A stretch of DNA of 63,998 nt from an uncultured Oscillospiraceae bacterium (lineage in GTDB: Bacteria; Bacillota; Clostridia; Oscillospirales; Oscillospiraceae), in NCBI GenBank assembly GCA_934591845.1, contig CAKTPO010000012.1, positions 1 to 63,998 of the forward strand, given 5' to 3'. A program made the position numbers and the translations under genes. Under the pieces are notes generated by a model, which saw only the letters and a list, made by a program, of their open reading frames with translations, was not told the origin of the DNA and did not search any database. Within the stretch, counting starts at the first letter, position 1; every line of letters begins with the position of its first letter. Shown here piece after piece: positions 53,749-62,618 of the stretch.

Positions 53749-54739
53749 TGTTTATAAAGAGATATTATCCGACATATCTGCAGGGGCAGGTCAGCCTTCC
53801 TCGTTTGCAATGCGTCTGGTGAAGTTCGACAACGGCATTATGGTTGCCTTTGCAGTCAATATTGCTACAAGAATGCGTTCAGCGTTTTTGTCTGTGACCT
53901 CAGAAGCGCCTAAAAGCAGATTCCCGCACTGGAAGGGCGTCGAAATTGAAACGGCTAAACTTCCGGCGTATGGAATTGAGACGCCTTTTGTGGAGCTGTC
54001 CCAGCTGCCGAACAGTGCCAGCGACATTTTTGAGATTGTTGTTGAGGATCTGAGAATCCAGCTGGAGGCCGCAGCAAGCGCTGAGGACGCCCTTTCTGTG
54101 ATTATCAAGGTCCTGACAAAGTGGAAAGAGTTCTTTGCTGCTGATAAAGAGCTGCTGATGTCTGAAGAGCGCCAGCAGGGCCTTTATGGAGAGTTGCTGT
54201 TTTTAAGCGAGAGCCTGGATTCACAGGGGCTTGAAGCTGTGTCTCATTGGGCTGGCAGTGATGATGAAACCCATGATTTTTACTTTGGGGCTCATGCGGT
54301 TGAAGTCAAAACGACCTCGACACAGGCCCCCTATTTTGCCAGTATCAGCAGTGAATATCAGCTGGATAATGGCGATATTCCGGGATATCTGTTCCTGCGA
54401 TTTTATGCACTTCGCAGAAGCCGCAGCGGCGGAGAAAAGCTGTCGGAGCGTATTGCTGCAATCCGCAGCAGATTATGTGAGGATGCAGCTGTTCTGCGTA
54501 AGTTTGACGAAAAACTGAAGAAATACGGCTATTTTGATGAAGCTGCAGACAGCTATACCATCGGGTACTATCAGCGTGATCATTATTGTTTTGGCGTTGA
54601 GAATGGATTCCCGAGAATCATAAAAGAAGCGGTTCCGCTGGGTGTTGCTGATCTTACATATCGAGTCAGCATCATGCTGTGTATGCCGTTCGCAAAAGAA
54701 ATGAAATCTGTATTTGAAGTTTTGAAAGGAGGGGCCTGA
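53732..54739 (+). CDS. PD-(D/E)XK nuclease-fold protein (DUF4420 type)
   Basis: A 335-residue protein with an endonuclease-fold core: GLYGELLFLSE near 150-160 (conserved Glu), HDFYFG near 181 (Asp) and AVEVKTTS near 189 (Glu-x-Lys), spaced as in PD-(D/E)XK enzymes. It matches the family listed as PD-(D/E)XK motif protein/DUF4420. It is the likely DNA-cutting subunit of the system. The ATG at 53732 lies inside the end of the Z1 gene, preceded by GGAGAAAG; an ATG at 53711 is possible. It ends one base before the AIPR gene. Confidence 0.9.
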   Translation: MSFTADVYKEILSDISAGAGQPSSFAMRLVKFDNGIMVAFAVNIATRMRSAFLSVTSEAPKSRFPHWKGVEIETAKLPAYGIETPFVELSQLPNSASDIFEIVVEDLRIQLEAAASAEDALSVIIKVLTKWKEFFAADKELLMSEERQQGLYGELLFLSESLDSQGLEAVSHWAGSDDETHDFYFGAHAVEVKTTSTQAPYFASISSEYQLDNGDIPGYLFLRFYALRRSRSGGEKLSERIAAIRSRLCEDAAVLRKFDEKLKKYGYFDEAADSYTIGYYQRDHYCFGVENGFPRIIKEAVPLGVADLTYRVSIMLCMPFAKEMKSVFEVLKGGA

Positions 54740-54740
54740 T

Positions 54741-56510
54741 ATGGTAAATGAGAAGATTCTTGAATTCTATGAAGAATTACGAGAAGAAGTTCTTGGATAT
54801 GTCAAAGAAAACGGCCCTATTTCTACGAATGCTGCCTTCAAAACACTGTTCCTGTCCTACCTTACAGAAGCAGGCGAAACTCTTGTTTCAGACTGCACAC
54901 TGGTGGACTTCAAAAAAGACAGCGAAAATATGAAGCTGGACGGTTATGCGTTCAGCGAGTATTTCCATTCCCTTACTCTGCTTGTGAGTAAGTATCAGGC
55001 AAAACCTAAGCCTGAAAAGGTGAAAAAGGCCGAGATCGATAAACTCCTAAAAAAAGCACTGAAGTTCTTTAAGACCTGCGGTACTTCCTCTTTTGAAGCA
55101 CTGGAGTAGTCCAGTGACGGATACCAAGCATATGGGTTTATCCGATCCCACAAGGCTGACATTGAAACCGTCAACATTATTCTTCTGACCAATGATGAAA
55201 CGATCCAGTACATTCCCGAAGATACGCACCACGGAAAGGTGTCGATTCGCTTCGATGTTTGGGATATTGAGCGGCTGTATCAGAGTGTCCTTGGCGGAGC
55301 TGCCGTGGAGCGTCAGCTCATTGTGAAGCTGAAGAAAAAATATGGTGCTTCTCTGCCCTTGATTAAGGTCAAAGGCGATAATAAAGTTTATGACTGTTAT
55401 ATTGGCGTCATTTCTGGTGAGCTTCTGGCTCGGATCTATGAAGTTGAAGGACAAGATCTGATTCAGAAAAATGTCCGCTCGTTCCTGCAGGCAACCGGCA
55501 AGGTCAACAAGGGAATCAAGGTGTCTTTGGCTAATGAACCTCAGATGTTTATGGCCTACAACAACGGCATCTCTACGGTTGCTGACAGCATCGTCATTGA
55601 TGAAAGTCAGAGCAGCGGGGATGTTGTGACCATTACAGAGATTACCGGATGGCAGATCGTGAATGGCGGTCAGACGACGGCATCCATTTACAATGCCTAC
55701 AAGTCCAAACTTCCCCTGGATCAGGTGAATGTACAGATCAAACTTTCTGTTATCAAGCAGAAAGAACAGGCGGAGGACATTATTCATAACATCTCCAAGT
55801 ATGCGAACAGCCAGAACAAAATCAATATGTCTGACTTCAATGCTAACGACGCATACCATGTGAAGATGGAACGCCTGTCCAGATCCACGCCGATCCCTGT
55901 GGCTAAGGGTAAATCGACGGATTATTGGTTCTATGAGAGAGCCAGGGGCCAGTATCTGGTTGAACTGAACCGGCAGCCCACAGCAGCTGCTAAAAAGGAA
56001 TTCAAGGCCAGATGTCCGAAGAACCGTTGTATTTCCAAAACGGTTGCTGCAAAGTGCGTCATGGCTTATCAGGGCTATCCGGATATCGTCAGCAAGGGCC
56101 TGGAAACCAGCTTTGTCTATTTCTCGGATATGATCTCTAAAGGTGAGTTCCCTGAACCGTCTGAGAAGAGTTACATTGAGATGATTTCTAGGGTGATTCT
56201 GTTCAATAACTGCGATGAAATCATTAAAAATTTGAAATTTGGCGGTTTCAAGGCGCAGCAGGACTATTATACCGTAGCGCTGATTGGAAAATATCACTCA
56301 GCTTTAATCAATCCGCAGGAAATCTGGAACAACCAGACGATCAATGCGGAAACGGCAAAGGTCATCGAAGAATTGGCCTATTTTGTGTGGGAACATTTTC
56401 AGAATCCCACAGTTCCCGGTGTCAATATCGGGCAGTGGTGTAAGAAGGAAGACTGCTGGGAACTGCTTCAGAGCCGTTATGAAGCAAAAATGGATAAGCG
56501 GGAGAATTAA
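54741..56510 (+). pseudogene. AIPR-family protein gene interrupted by one in-frame TAG
   Basis: Reading one frame from 54741 to 56510 gives a 589-codon protein interrupted only by a TAG at 55107-55109. The first 122 codons (MVNEKILEFYEELREEV...) run to SSFEALE, and the same frame continues SSDGYQAYGFIRSHKAD... into a complete AIPR (abortive infection phage resistance) domain: QKNVRSFLQATGKVNKGI, AYNNGISTVADSI, WQIVNGGQTTASIYNAY, ISKYANSQNKINMSDFNAN. No internal start with a good ribosome site follows the stop (the GTG at 55239 has GGAAAG directly against it). AIPR proteins are recurrent but poorly understood partners in phage-defence and restriction loci. It is either a nonsense allele or is read through. 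Confidence 0.88.
55099..55116 (+). repeat. Perfect hairpin around the AIPR stop codon
   Basis: CACTGGA (55099-55105) and TCCAGTG (55110-55116) pair perfectly; the 4-base loop GTAG holds the in-frame TAG at 55107-55109. Confidence 0.9.
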
Positions 56511-56515
56511 GAAAA

Positions 56516-58135
56516 ATGCCATATTCAGTAGTGGATCTGTTTGCAGGGGCCGGTGGGTTAAGTCTCGGATTCGTGCAAACAGGAAAATATGAGATAAAAG
56601 TTGCTTTTGAAAGGGAGCCACACATGCAGGCAACATATCATCAGAACCATCCAAATGTTGAGTTGCAAGGGGATGTGTGTAGCGCAGACTACGCAGATAT
56701 ACAGAGGAGATACGGCTCCATTGACGTTGTCATTGGAGGCCCCCCCTGCCAAGGGTTTTCAAATGCAAATCGACAGAAAAACCATGCAATCAGCCAGAAT
56801 AATATGCTTGTAAAGCAGTATATTCGAGCAATTAGAGAGCTGCAGCCAAAGGCTTTTGTAATGGAGAACGTCAGTATGCTTCGATCTGAGGTCCATAGGT
56901 TTTATATGGAACACGGAGATGAGGAAACGGTTAAAAAATGCGGTATTCCTGTAAAGGAAACTTCGCTTCATCTTCTCAGTGCAAAATTTTTATTTGATTC
57001 CGCAATCGACATCGTTCAGAACGAACAGGAAATTACAAAACACCTTTGGCCAGAGGAAGATTATTTTGAGCTAAATGTAATATTCAAGAACTCGAAGAAC
57101 CTTCCCAAAATGAAGGCGGCTCTTGATAAGCACAAGTTCAAACTTCTGCGAGCAGCAGAAATTCATCTAAAAAATGAATCCAATGATCATATTTCGTCTG
57201 AAACACGGAAAGCCTTCAAGGCTATCACCTCGTACTATGATGGTAAAGAAACTGCTGAAAAAGTAATAGAGGCTATTGAGCCGGCAATAATGATTCAGCG
57301 GATGCTCAGTATGGCTCAAGAAATATTCCAGAATAATATCATTGTTGATTCGTTTTCACAAGAAGATGGCCTTTCTGCAAACATAAGGTCTTTTGCGGTG
57401 TTTGACTACTTAACCGGAATTCTAGGTGCTCCGGATAACGACTATGTAATAAACAGCGATGTCCTCTGTGCAGCTGATTATGGTGCACCTCAAAAACGAA
57501 TGAGATTCGTCGTAATAGGCATTAAACGTTGCATAGCGACCAAAATTGCATTGCCCAAAGGCCGTTTTGATGAGGATGAATACCGGACGGTAAGAGATGC
57601 TATTGCGGATCTCGAGACGGTGTTACCGGTATATGACCTAGAAGCGGATAAGGAAGGCATTAAAGTCGATACAATCGGCGGATTGAATGAACTCGCTACC
57701 TCTTTACGGAATTCAGGAGTATTAAAGAATCACATTATTACAAAAACAACAGAAACTGCCATGGAGCGGTTTAAGGCAATCAAGCAAGGACAAAATTTTC
57801 ATTCGCTTGATGATGCATTAAAGACAAATACTTATACCGACGTATCCAGAACACAAAACACAATTTATTTGCGCCTGGATTACGATGAGCCAAGCGGAAC
57901 AGTTGTAAATGTTCGCAAATCAATGTGGATTCATCCGACGCTCGACAGAGCTATCAGTGTCCGAGAAGCAGCAAGACTGCAAACTTTTCCAGACAGCTTT
58001 GTATTCTGTGGTTCTAAAGATAAGCAATACCAACAAGTTGGAAACGCTGTTCCTCCTATTATGGCAAAGTCTATAGCAAAGAAGCTGGCACGAACACTAT
58101 CGAAGAATTTGACTAAAGAGAATGAAAATGACTGA
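56516..58135 (+). CDS. DNA (cytosine-5) methyltransferase
   Basis: A 539-residue C5 methyltransferase. Motif I VDLFAGAGGLSLGF (6-19) binds AdoMet, motif IV GGPPCQGFS (74-82) has the catalytic Cys78, motif VI is MENV (116-119), motif VIII QKRMRFVVIG starts near 326, the target-recognition region is about 340-460, motif IX covers the REAARLQTFPD segment and motif X is QQVGNAVPPIMAK near 505. About 165 extra residues sit between motifs VI and VIII compared with compact enzymes such as M.HhaI. It starts 5 bases after the AIPR gene, so it belongs to the operon and should protect host DNA. A decayed Vsr gene follows, as expected for a C5 enzyme. Confidence 0.95.
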   Translation: MPYSVVDLFAGAGGLSLGFVQTGKYEIKVAFEREPHMQATYHQNHPNVELQGDVCSADYADIQRRYGSIDVVIGGPPCQGFSNANRQKNHAISQNNMLVKQYIRAIRELQPKAFVMENVSMLRSEVHRFYMEHGDEETVKKCGIPVKETSLHLLSAKFLFDSAIDIVQNEQEITKHLWPEEDYFELNVIFKNSKNLPKMKAALDKHKFKLLRAAEIHLKNESNDHISSETRKAFKAITSYYDGKETAEKVIEAIEPAIMIQRMLSMAQEIFQNNIIVDSFSQEDGLSANIRSFAVFDYLTGILGAPDNDYVINSDVLCAADYGAPQKRMRFVVIGIKRCIATKIALPKGRFDEDEYRTVRDAIADLETVLPVYDLEADKEGIKVDTIGGLNELATSLRNSGVLKNHIITKTTETAMERFKAIKQGQNFHSLDDALKTNTYTDVSRTQNTIYLRLDYDEPSGTVVNVRKSMWIHPTLDRAISVREAARLQTFPDSFVFCGSKDKQYQQVGNAVPPIMAKSIAKKLARTLSKNLTKENEND

Positions 58136-58165
58136 CAATCATCCAAAAAAGTTCGCAGTATAAAT

Positions 58166-58424
58166 ATGTCTCATATTCGCAGCAAAAAACAGAAACAGGA
58201 GAGATTAGTGCACAAATACCTATTCCCAAAAGGGCTTGATATTGGAAGAATGCTAAGCGCAGCCAGGATGCCCGGATATTGTTCTGCTGAAATGCAAAAC
58301 AGTTATCTTTGTGAACGGCTACTTCTGGCGCATACACGATTACCCACGATTTGTGTAACCAAGCTCAAATGGAGATTATTGGCATTCTAAAATCATGAGT
58401 AATGATGATGAAGTGAAAAAGTAA
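58166..58424 (+). pseudogene. vsr: Decayed Vsr very-short-patch-repair endonuclease
   Basis: Three frames together spell a Vsr protein. From 58166: MSHIRSKKQKQERLVHKYLFPKG; from 58240: YWKNAKR; from 58263: PGCPDIVLLKCKTVIFVNGYFW..., then a TAA at 58356-58358, then PSSNGDYWHSKIMSNDDEVKK to a stop at 58422. Two frame changes and one stop, plus loss of the usual His/Cys near NGYFWRIHDY, mean that it is dead. A further remnant may reach about 58465. Vsr nicks T:G mismatches arising by deamination at sites of a partner C5 methyltransferase, which is the gene just upstream. Confidence 0.88.
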
Positions 58425-58744
58425 TATTGTTGAACTGTAGCATCTTGGTTGGAACGCACTAACAGTATATCTTGTTAATTCGTACCGGGTTCTTCTAACG
58501 AGAGTACGCCAAGGAATGCTACTGTTCATCCCTAAAGGTCTTTATCGGAAGATGAGCCGACAAGAGACATGAAATACTACGATGGGATTTATGTGTATTT
58601 GCTTTCGTGTGGAATAAAAGAATTGGTAGATTAATTTTACCATTCGCTCATAAAGACACATGAATCTATTAATAAGCCAGCACTGGTAACAGAGAGTTTT
58701 CATGGCACATGTTTCGAGAAGTTAAAAAAGGTGTGAATACATAT
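58425..58744. other. Gene-free segment between vsr remnant and the SEC-C gene
   Basis: About 320 AT-rich bases with stops in every frame. The first 40 bases may be the end of the vsr remnant. I see no convincing promoter or RNA structure, although the downstream gene must be expressed from here if it is independent of the operon. Confidence 0.5.
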
Positions 58745-61108
58745 ATGAAGGCAAAGACTGACGATTATTTCAATAATGGATTTTTTGAGATTGCGAGAGT
58801 GGACAACAATATCATCCACCGTAATGTTTTACCTTCGGATAAACAACAGGAGCTTTTGGACTGTTTGGCGAAACAAGAATCTGTTCTGAAAAAAGAAATT
58901 AACGAACTAGTTCAAACGATTCGCCATGATGTGGTTCAATGTGATCCGCTGCAACTATTGAACTATTCTCAGATGATGTTTCTTCAGTCGATTTTGGGTA
59001 CATCATCTGAGTCTCAACTTATGGGCGTTGAAAATATAGCTGTTGCAAGAGCAACGGAGTACATTCAAAGTATTTTTGTATCTTCTCAATCCGATTTCCA
59101 CGAAGCACAAGGTGATCCTACAAAAACTTTTTCCAAGATCAGCGCTGATATTGAAAAATTGTACCAATTAGTTACACAATATTACTTTGCTTATGGAGCT
59201 ACATATAAAAAGGATCACGAAAACGACTGCGAAATATTGGATGAACTGATAGAAGCGCAAATGTTTTATTCAGTTCGGGGAGAGAGATATCAATGCTTCG
59301 AGGAAGAATATAATAGATGCTTGCTTAGCCCACACAACGATGTTTTCATGAGATTGTTTGGCCTATCAAGCCAGAACATCGTTGATGGCATCAGTAAATT
59401 GCTATATGCGCTTTCACAAGGCCGATTTGATTCAGGTAATGAACTTGTGAAAATGTTTGATAGCTTGAAAAGTGTCCCGGAAGGTTACCTTGAAGAATTT
59501 ATGGAATCTCAGAAGGCCAAAGGGCAAGAACTGATTCAGAAATTCATGGGAACCGAACTCAACGATGTTTGTAAGATAACAGGATGGAATGAAGCGTTTG
59601 TTGATGAACTTTCTTTTGGACTTAATGAGTGCGGGGAATTCTGGAATCAAAAAGATTACGCAGGGTGGCCGGTAATTGATCTTCCAACATCTAAGCGTCC
59701 TTTTATCAAGATCGACAATCAATATTACTGCTTTGACTATTACTCCCTTTCTGATCATATTTATCGGGCTATTCAAAAGACTATCACCCGTTTGGACAGT
59801 ACATATTCATGGAGTAGAGTGCAAAATGAAGCAAGCGAATCAATGGTTGAATCGGTATTTCAGAAATTGCTTCCAGGTTGTACTACTAACAGAAATAACT
59901 ATTATCCTATAAATGGATCATTAAAGCGTTTGTGTGAAAATGATTTGATTGTCCAATACGATGATGTACTATTCATTGTGGAGGTAAAGGCCAGTTCATT
60001 TGCCTATACTCCGCCACTTACGGATTTTGAAAGTCATATTAAATCATATTGTAAACTAATCGAAGAACCAAATTCGCAATGCGTAAGAACAAAGGATTAT
60101 CTGTCCTCTCGCAAAATAGCTAAATTTTATAATGAGGACAAATCTGATAAGTTTTTAATTGATATGTCAAGCATCACAGATATCGTCATGTTCTCAATAT
60201 CTGTAGATAACATTAACACTTTTGCTTCTCATGCAGAGAAATTGAGTTTTATCAAAACCAAGTGTGGCGCAATATGTATTGCGATAGACGATTTGATGGT
60301 ATATCAGGATTATTTTGATTCTCCTTTAAAATTTATCCATTTTTTAAAGCAACGCATGAAAGCCTCATTGCTACCTGCGCTCGTTACAACAGATGAATTA
60401 GATCACTTGGGTATGTATATTGAGCATAACTGCTATTCAATGTGCTTTGAAGGCAGTGATGCGAGTAGAATAAATCCTGTTGGTTATCGCAAGGATCTGG
60501 ATGTATTTTACGGTCAAAGATTCCATCCAGAGTTGCATCCAGAAAAGCCGAGTCAAAACCTCCCGCCTTTATTTGAAGAAATTATTAGCTTACTGGAACG
60601 AAATGAATCAAAAGATAGAATAGCATTCTCGGATTATTTGCTGAACTTTTCTTCTGAAGCAAAAGAACAATTTGCCGAAGAAGTATTACATACTTATGAG
60701 GATCAAAAGAAAACTCATAGGAGCAAAATTATAACTACAGCCGGGAGGAATGAAAACGATCTGAGATATTCATGCTTTATTTTTCAACCCGATGTACCAG
60801 CTATATCAAATAGCGAACAAGAAGAGTATATTTGGTCAAATATGTTATGGAATGAAGAAAAGAACAGAATAAAAATCAATATAACATTTGACGATAGAAG
60901 AAGGATTATTGATATAGGTTATTCATGTTTTGATGAGAAAAGCATCCCTCTCGACAGGCGAGATATTTTATTAGAGCAAGGAAAAACGAGAGCAGCAGAA
61001 CGAATACAAAAATATCGCAATGTTAATGGAAATAAAATAGGCCGAAATAAACTTTGCCCATGTGGGAGCGGGAAAAAATACAAAAAATGTTGTGGCCGCA
61101 ATTTCTGA
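58745..61108 (+). CDS. Large PD-(D/E)XK-like protein with C-terminal SEC-C zinc motif
   Basis: A 787-residue protein. The N-terminal 300 residues are helical and unrecognised. A nuclease-like core is suggested in the middle: conserved Glu in the helix NEASESMVESVFQKLLPG near 365-380, then NDLIVQYDDVLFIVEVKASS (Asp near 399, Glu-Val-Lys near 412). The C-terminus is a textbook SEC-C motif, GRNKLCPCGSGKKYKKCC (about 768-785), a zinc knuckle that binds protein or nucleic acid. The ATG at 58745 follows AAAAGGTG; an ATG at 58709 has no such site. It is the most AT-rich gene of the island, so it may have arrived separately. It is probably an additional effector, but unproven. Confidence 0.75.
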   Translation: MKAKTDDYFNNGFFEIARVDNNIIHRNVLPSDKQQELLDCLAKQESVLKKEINELVQTIRHDVVQCDPLQLLNYSQMMFLQSILGTSSESQLMGVENIAVARATEYIQSIFVSSQSDFHEAQGDPTKTFSKISADIEKLYQLVTQYYFAYGATYKKDHENDCEILDELIEAQMFYSVRGERYQCFEEEYNRCLLSPHNDVFMRLFGLSSQNIVDGISKLLYALSQGRFDSGNELVKMFDSLKSVPEGYLEEFMESQKAKGQELIQKFMGTELNDVCKITGWNEAFVDELSFGLNECGEFWNQKDYAGWPVIDLPTSKRPFIKIDNQYYCFDYYSLSDHIYRAIQKTITRLDSTYSWSRVQNEASESMVESVFQKLLPGCTTNRNNYYPINGSLKRLCENDLIVQYDDVLFIVEVKASSFAYTPPLTDFESHIKSYCKLIEEPNSQCVRTKDYLSSRKIAKFYNEDKSDKFLIDMSSITDIVMFSISVDNINTFASHAEKLSFIKTKCGAICIAIDDLMVYQDYFDSPLKFIHFLKQRMKASLLPALVTTDELDHLGMYIEHNCYSMCFEGSDASRINPVGYRKDLDVFYGQRFHPELHPEKPSQNLPPLFEEIISLLERNESKDRIAFSDYLLNFSSEAKEQFAEEVLHTYEDQKKTHRSKIITTAGRNENDLRYSCFIFQPDVPAISNSEQEEYIWSNMLWNEEKNRIKINITFDDRRRIIDIGYSCFDEKSIPLDRRDILLEQGKTRAAERIQKYRNVNGNKIGRNKLCPCGSGKKYKKCCGRNF

Positions 61109-61253
61109 TTTTTTCGGCGAGATAATTACATATTTCTATCAAATAGAAATAGAAATGACCATTTTTTGGAAATACGGGGCTTAGAATGTTCCCGGATAAG
61201 TGATCCGTGCTTACAGATTCACTGCTTGTTAGGCCAACTTAATATTATGAGAA

Positions 61254-61293
61254 AAGCCCTTTCCAATATATGGTCGGAGAGGGCTTCCCTTTT
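61254..61293 (+). terminator. Hairpin, probable weak terminator
   Basis: AAGCCCTTTCC (61254-61264) pairs with GGAGAGGGCTT (61276-61286) with one wobble, followed by CCCTTTT. The whole gap 61109-61426 has no gene; an ATTTCTAT...ATAGAAAT hairpin lies near 61130-61148. Confidence 0.55.
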
Positions 61294-61426
61294 GCCCATC
61301 TATCAAAAGTTGTAAATCCGGATTTTGCACATTGGTAATTTTTCCTCGTATTTGCTACCATATATGCGATGAGAAGCAGCAGAGTTATGACTTCAAACCA
61401 TCTGAAAGTGAATTGGAGGGACACAT

Positions 61427-61771
61427 ATGGAAATCACCTATACACTTGTCGGGGACTATTATCTCCCCAATCTGGCTGCACCGGAAAGCCCTAAGGTAGG
61501 CCGTTGGGGGATGCTGCGCTTCAACTATTTAAGGAAACATCGTGAGGCACTTTACACCATAATGCTTATGGAGAACATGCTGAATCCCCACCTGGAAGAA
61601 ATTGACCGTCAGGCGCAGGAAATGGAGCAGCAGCTTATTTCTCAGCTGGCACAGCAGGAGGGCATTACCGAGCAGCTGAAAGCGGAAAATCAAATGGATT
61701 GGGTAGCCCGGATGAACAGTATTCGGAACCGGGCAGATGAAATTGTTTTGAATGAACTGATTTTTGCCTAG
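61427..61771 (+). CDS. tnpV: TnpV, transposon-encoded protein
   Basis: A 114-residue protein matching the TnpV family: MEITYTLVGDYYLPNL at the start, GRWGMLRFNYLRKHREALYTIMLMENML in the middle, then a helical stretch LEEIDRQAQEMEQQL and MDWVARMNSIRNRADEIVLNELI at the end. TnpV proteins occur on transposons and conjugative elements of Clostridia; their biochemical role is not established. GGAGGG precedes the ATG. It marks the passage from defence genes to mobile-element backbone. Confidence 0.9.
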   Translation: MEITYTLVGDYYLPNLAAPESPKVGRWGMLRFNYLRKHREALYTIMLMENMLNPHLEEIDRQAQEMEQQLISQLAQQEGITEQLKAENQMDWVARMNSIRNRADEIVLNELIFA

Positions 61772-61883
61772 AAAAAGCATATAGCAAAATCGCCATGGTG
61801 TGTACTGATTCTATCAGTCGCACCGTGGCGGTTTTTGTCATTTCTCACAAAAATAATTTATTTTCAGAAATCATATTAAAAAA

Positions 61884-62315
61884 CGGCCCGCCTCGATGGC
61901 TACTTAAGTGAGGGGGAAAATACTTTAAGGAAATACACTAACAAAACCTCATTTTTGCCGCGATAGGTGAGGGGATAGTATCCCACGGTGCTTCGTCGAA
62001 TTTTACAAAAATGAATTATTTTCCGAAACATGTAAAAAATCGGTCTGTTTCGTGGGCTCAATATATGAGGGGATTTGTGCAGGCTTTATGAAATTGAAAA
62101 AATCTTGAGAAACACCTTTACTTTTGCCCATTCTGGATGCCTACCAAGTGAGGGGGTATTTGAGTAGCTTACATGAAAAATATTTGAAAGCATGTAAACT
62201 TTTGGCCTACTTCAATGCCTACCACATGAGAGGTATCTCTGGCCCGAAAATATTTTTTGCAAAACACCCTCACAAAACCCCATTTTTCCCGCGATAAGTG
62301 AAGGGGTATTGCTCC
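61884..62315 (+). repeat. Cluster of six degenerate direct repeats (iterons; candidate parC or origin)
   Basis: Six copies of a core close to AAGTGAGGGGGTAT start at about 61906, 61965, 62064, 62145, 62224 and 62295, spaced 59-99 bp. Several are preceded by a longer shared unit; the second and sixth share AAAACCYCATTTTTSCCGCGATARGTGARGGG almost base for base, and the fourth and fifth share a GATGCCTACC/AATGCCTACC lead-in. Direct repeats just before a parM-parR-like pair are typical of a type II partition centromere (parC); a replication origin is the alternative. Confidence 0.75.
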
Positions 62316-62370
62316 TCTCAATGTACCTTGACAAGTTCATAATCATTCATCTGATACATTCTTCCCCACC

Positions 62371-62560
62371 CGAGCCGGAAGGCCGTGCGCCATGACCATT
62401 TTATGCGAGCGACAACCACGGGCCTCCACTGCCAGATAGCAACCGGCATGGCGACGACGGCGGGGCAGGACAATGATACTTCTCGAAAGAACTGGGCGGA
62501 AGCGCAGGGGTGAGACTCCCATGGACCTGATTTGCTATCGGGCGTCAGATGAATCCAAAG
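62371..62560 (+). ncRNA. Candidate structured RNA/leader upstream of parM
   Basis: A GC-rich block between AT-rich repeats and parM. GGAAGGCCGTG (62377-62387) can pair with CACGGGCCTCC (62417-62427) with single bulges. GCC-A-GATAGCAA (62431-62442) pairs over about 90 bases with TTGCTATC-G-GGC (62532-62543), 11 bp with one mismatch. GGGGTGAGACTCCC lies inside. No open frame explains the conservation-like complexity. It could be an RNA leader controlling parM or a DNA site; I do not recognise a known family. Confidence 0.45.
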
Positions 62561-62618
62561 CGCACGGGGGCGAGGGCGAATAGGTGCGCAAAAATCTTAA
62601 TTTTGAAAGGAAAATCAA

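Noticed and set aside
55107..55109. TAG in the AIPR gene as pyrrolysine or general amber recoding
   Set aside because: All other genes use TAG, TAA or TGA normally as far as I can see and no pyl genes are present; nonsense mutation or limited readthrough is simpler.
61884..62315. Possible CRISPR array
   Set aside because: The repeats are short, degenerate and unevenly spaced (59-99 bp), with no cas genes; the parM context favours iterons or a centromere.
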